NCBI GenBank assembly: GCA_028276205.1
Contig: JAPYWU010000082.1
Coordinates: forward strand, 1 to 6,525
DNA: 6,525 nucleotides
Direction: 5' to 3'
Source of the DNA: Dictyoglomaceae bacterium
GTDB lineage: Bacteria; Dictyoglomota; Dictyoglomia; Dictyoglomales; Dictyoglomaceae
This document shows positions 5,972 through 6,525 of the stretch, one piece after another. The notes under the pieces were generated by a model. That model did no database searches, was not told the DNA's origin, and saw only the letters and a program-made list of their open reading frames with translations. Each line of letters begins with the position of its first letter. Positions within the stretch are counted from its first letter, which is position 1. The position numbers were made by a program, and so were the translations under genes.

Positions 5972-6525
5972 GTGAATACTGTTAAAAGTTTAATTTATGA
6001 TCTATTTAAAGACTATAGATTTGTTATCGCCTTCCTTATTATTTGTATATTTATTCTTTTAGTTATCCTTTCCTTTTTCTCACCTTATAATCCACAAAGA
6101 ATGTATCAAGTACCTTCAGGCCTTCCACCATCTTTTAAGTATCCCTTAGGTACTAATTGGTTGGGACAAGATGTATTTTGGCAACTTACCTTTGCTATAA
6201 AAAATTCTCTCATAATTGCATTAGTTACTGCCTTTTTCTCAAGAATAATTGCAGTAATTGTAGGAATTTTAGCAGGATACAAAGGTGGGACAACCGACAG
6301 AGTTATAACTACCATAGGAGACACAACCATGGTACTTCCTTTCTTAATAATTCTTATTGCCATATCTATGATTCTTAAAGACTGGACAAATAACTTCTTT
6401 AATTTAGGAATACTATTAGCTTTCTTTTCATGGGCTTGGGATGCAAGGGTAATTAGATCTCAAGTTTTAAGCTTAAGAGAAAGAGAATTTATAAAAGTAG
6501 CGGTACTTTCAGGTATGCCCACTAT
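5972..6525 (+). CDS. ABC transporter permease, DppC/OppC type (3' end outside window)
   Basis: The partner permease to the preceding DppB-like protein has 184 residues visible and is cut by the window edge. A short cytoplasmic N-terminus (MNTVKSLIYDLFKDYR) leads to helix 1 (~16-36) ending in FSPYNP, as in DppC proteins. The family motif PLGTNWLGQDVFWQL spans 58-72. Helices follow at about 79-102, 115-134 and 143-156. The EAA loop begins at ~170 with REFIKVAVLSG and is interrupted by the window end. The chosen start is GTG 5972, nine bases after GGAGG (5958-5962). An in-frame ATG at 5963 directly follows that site with no spacer and is less likely; using it would add only MKK. The genes for the two ATPases (DppD/DppF type) would be expected next. 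Confidence 0.9.
   Translation, partial: MNTVKSLIYDLFKDYRFVIAFLIICIFILLVILSFFSPYNPQRMYQVPSGLPPSFKYPLGTNWLGQDVFWQLTFAIKNSLIIALVTAFFSRIIAVIVGILAGYKGGTTDRVITTIGDTTMVLPFLIILIAISMILKDWTNNFFNLGILLAFFSWAWDARVIRSQVLSLREREFIKVAVLSGMPT

Noticed and set aside
6106..6378. Overlapping leftward (6106-6363) and rightward (6157-6378) open frames
   Set aside because: Both overlap the DppC-type permease frame, which carries clear family motifs (PLGTNWLGQD and the EAA-loop start) through this region.

Overview
This AT-rich window reads as part of a carbohydrate-utilisation locus from a thermophilic bacterium with an outer membrane. The best guess is Dictyoglomus or a relative such as the Thermotogae. That guess rests on A/T-rich codon choice with AGA arginine, strong Shine-Dalgarno (SD) sites, Lys/Glu/Ile-rich proteins, and an extracellular solute-binding protein that has a plain signal peptide and no lipobox cysteine. 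It comes from pattern recognition, not from a database search.

Layout: (1) Positions 1-175 hold the 3' end of an unrecognised rightward gene. It ends at a perfect hairpin (191-214) that probably terminates transcription from both directions. (2) Positions 221-2713 hold a leftward two-gene operon. The promoter-proximal gene encodes a secreted alpha/beta-hydrolase esterase with an N-terminal beta domain, resembling Thermotoga EstA. Twelve bases further on is a signal-less (beta/alpha)8 glycosidase of the DUF4038/GH140 'apiosidase-like' type. (3) Positions 2714-2955 are a divergent control region. It contains a near-consensus sigma-70 promoter facing right (TTGATA-17-TATAAT), a weaker candidate promoter facing left that abuts it, and an inverted repeat plus a direct repeat that look like a shared operator. 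(4) From 2956 rightward is a peptide/oligosaccharide ABC importer (Opp/Dpp family): a family-5 substrate-binding protein, an intercistronic hairpin, a DppB-type permease, and a DppC-type permease cut by the window edge. ATPase genes probably follow outside the window.

Proposed joint role (inference): the esterase removes ester substituents from plant-type oligosaccharides outside the cytoplasm. The Trp-rich binding protein and permeases import the oligosaccharides, and the cytosolic GH140-like enzyme cleaves them. No CRISPR array, defence module, transposon, tRNA or rRNA was seen. The most interesting points are the divergent regulatory region, the divergent catalytic motif of the GH140-like enzyme, and the hairpin that may set the ratio of binding protein to permease.
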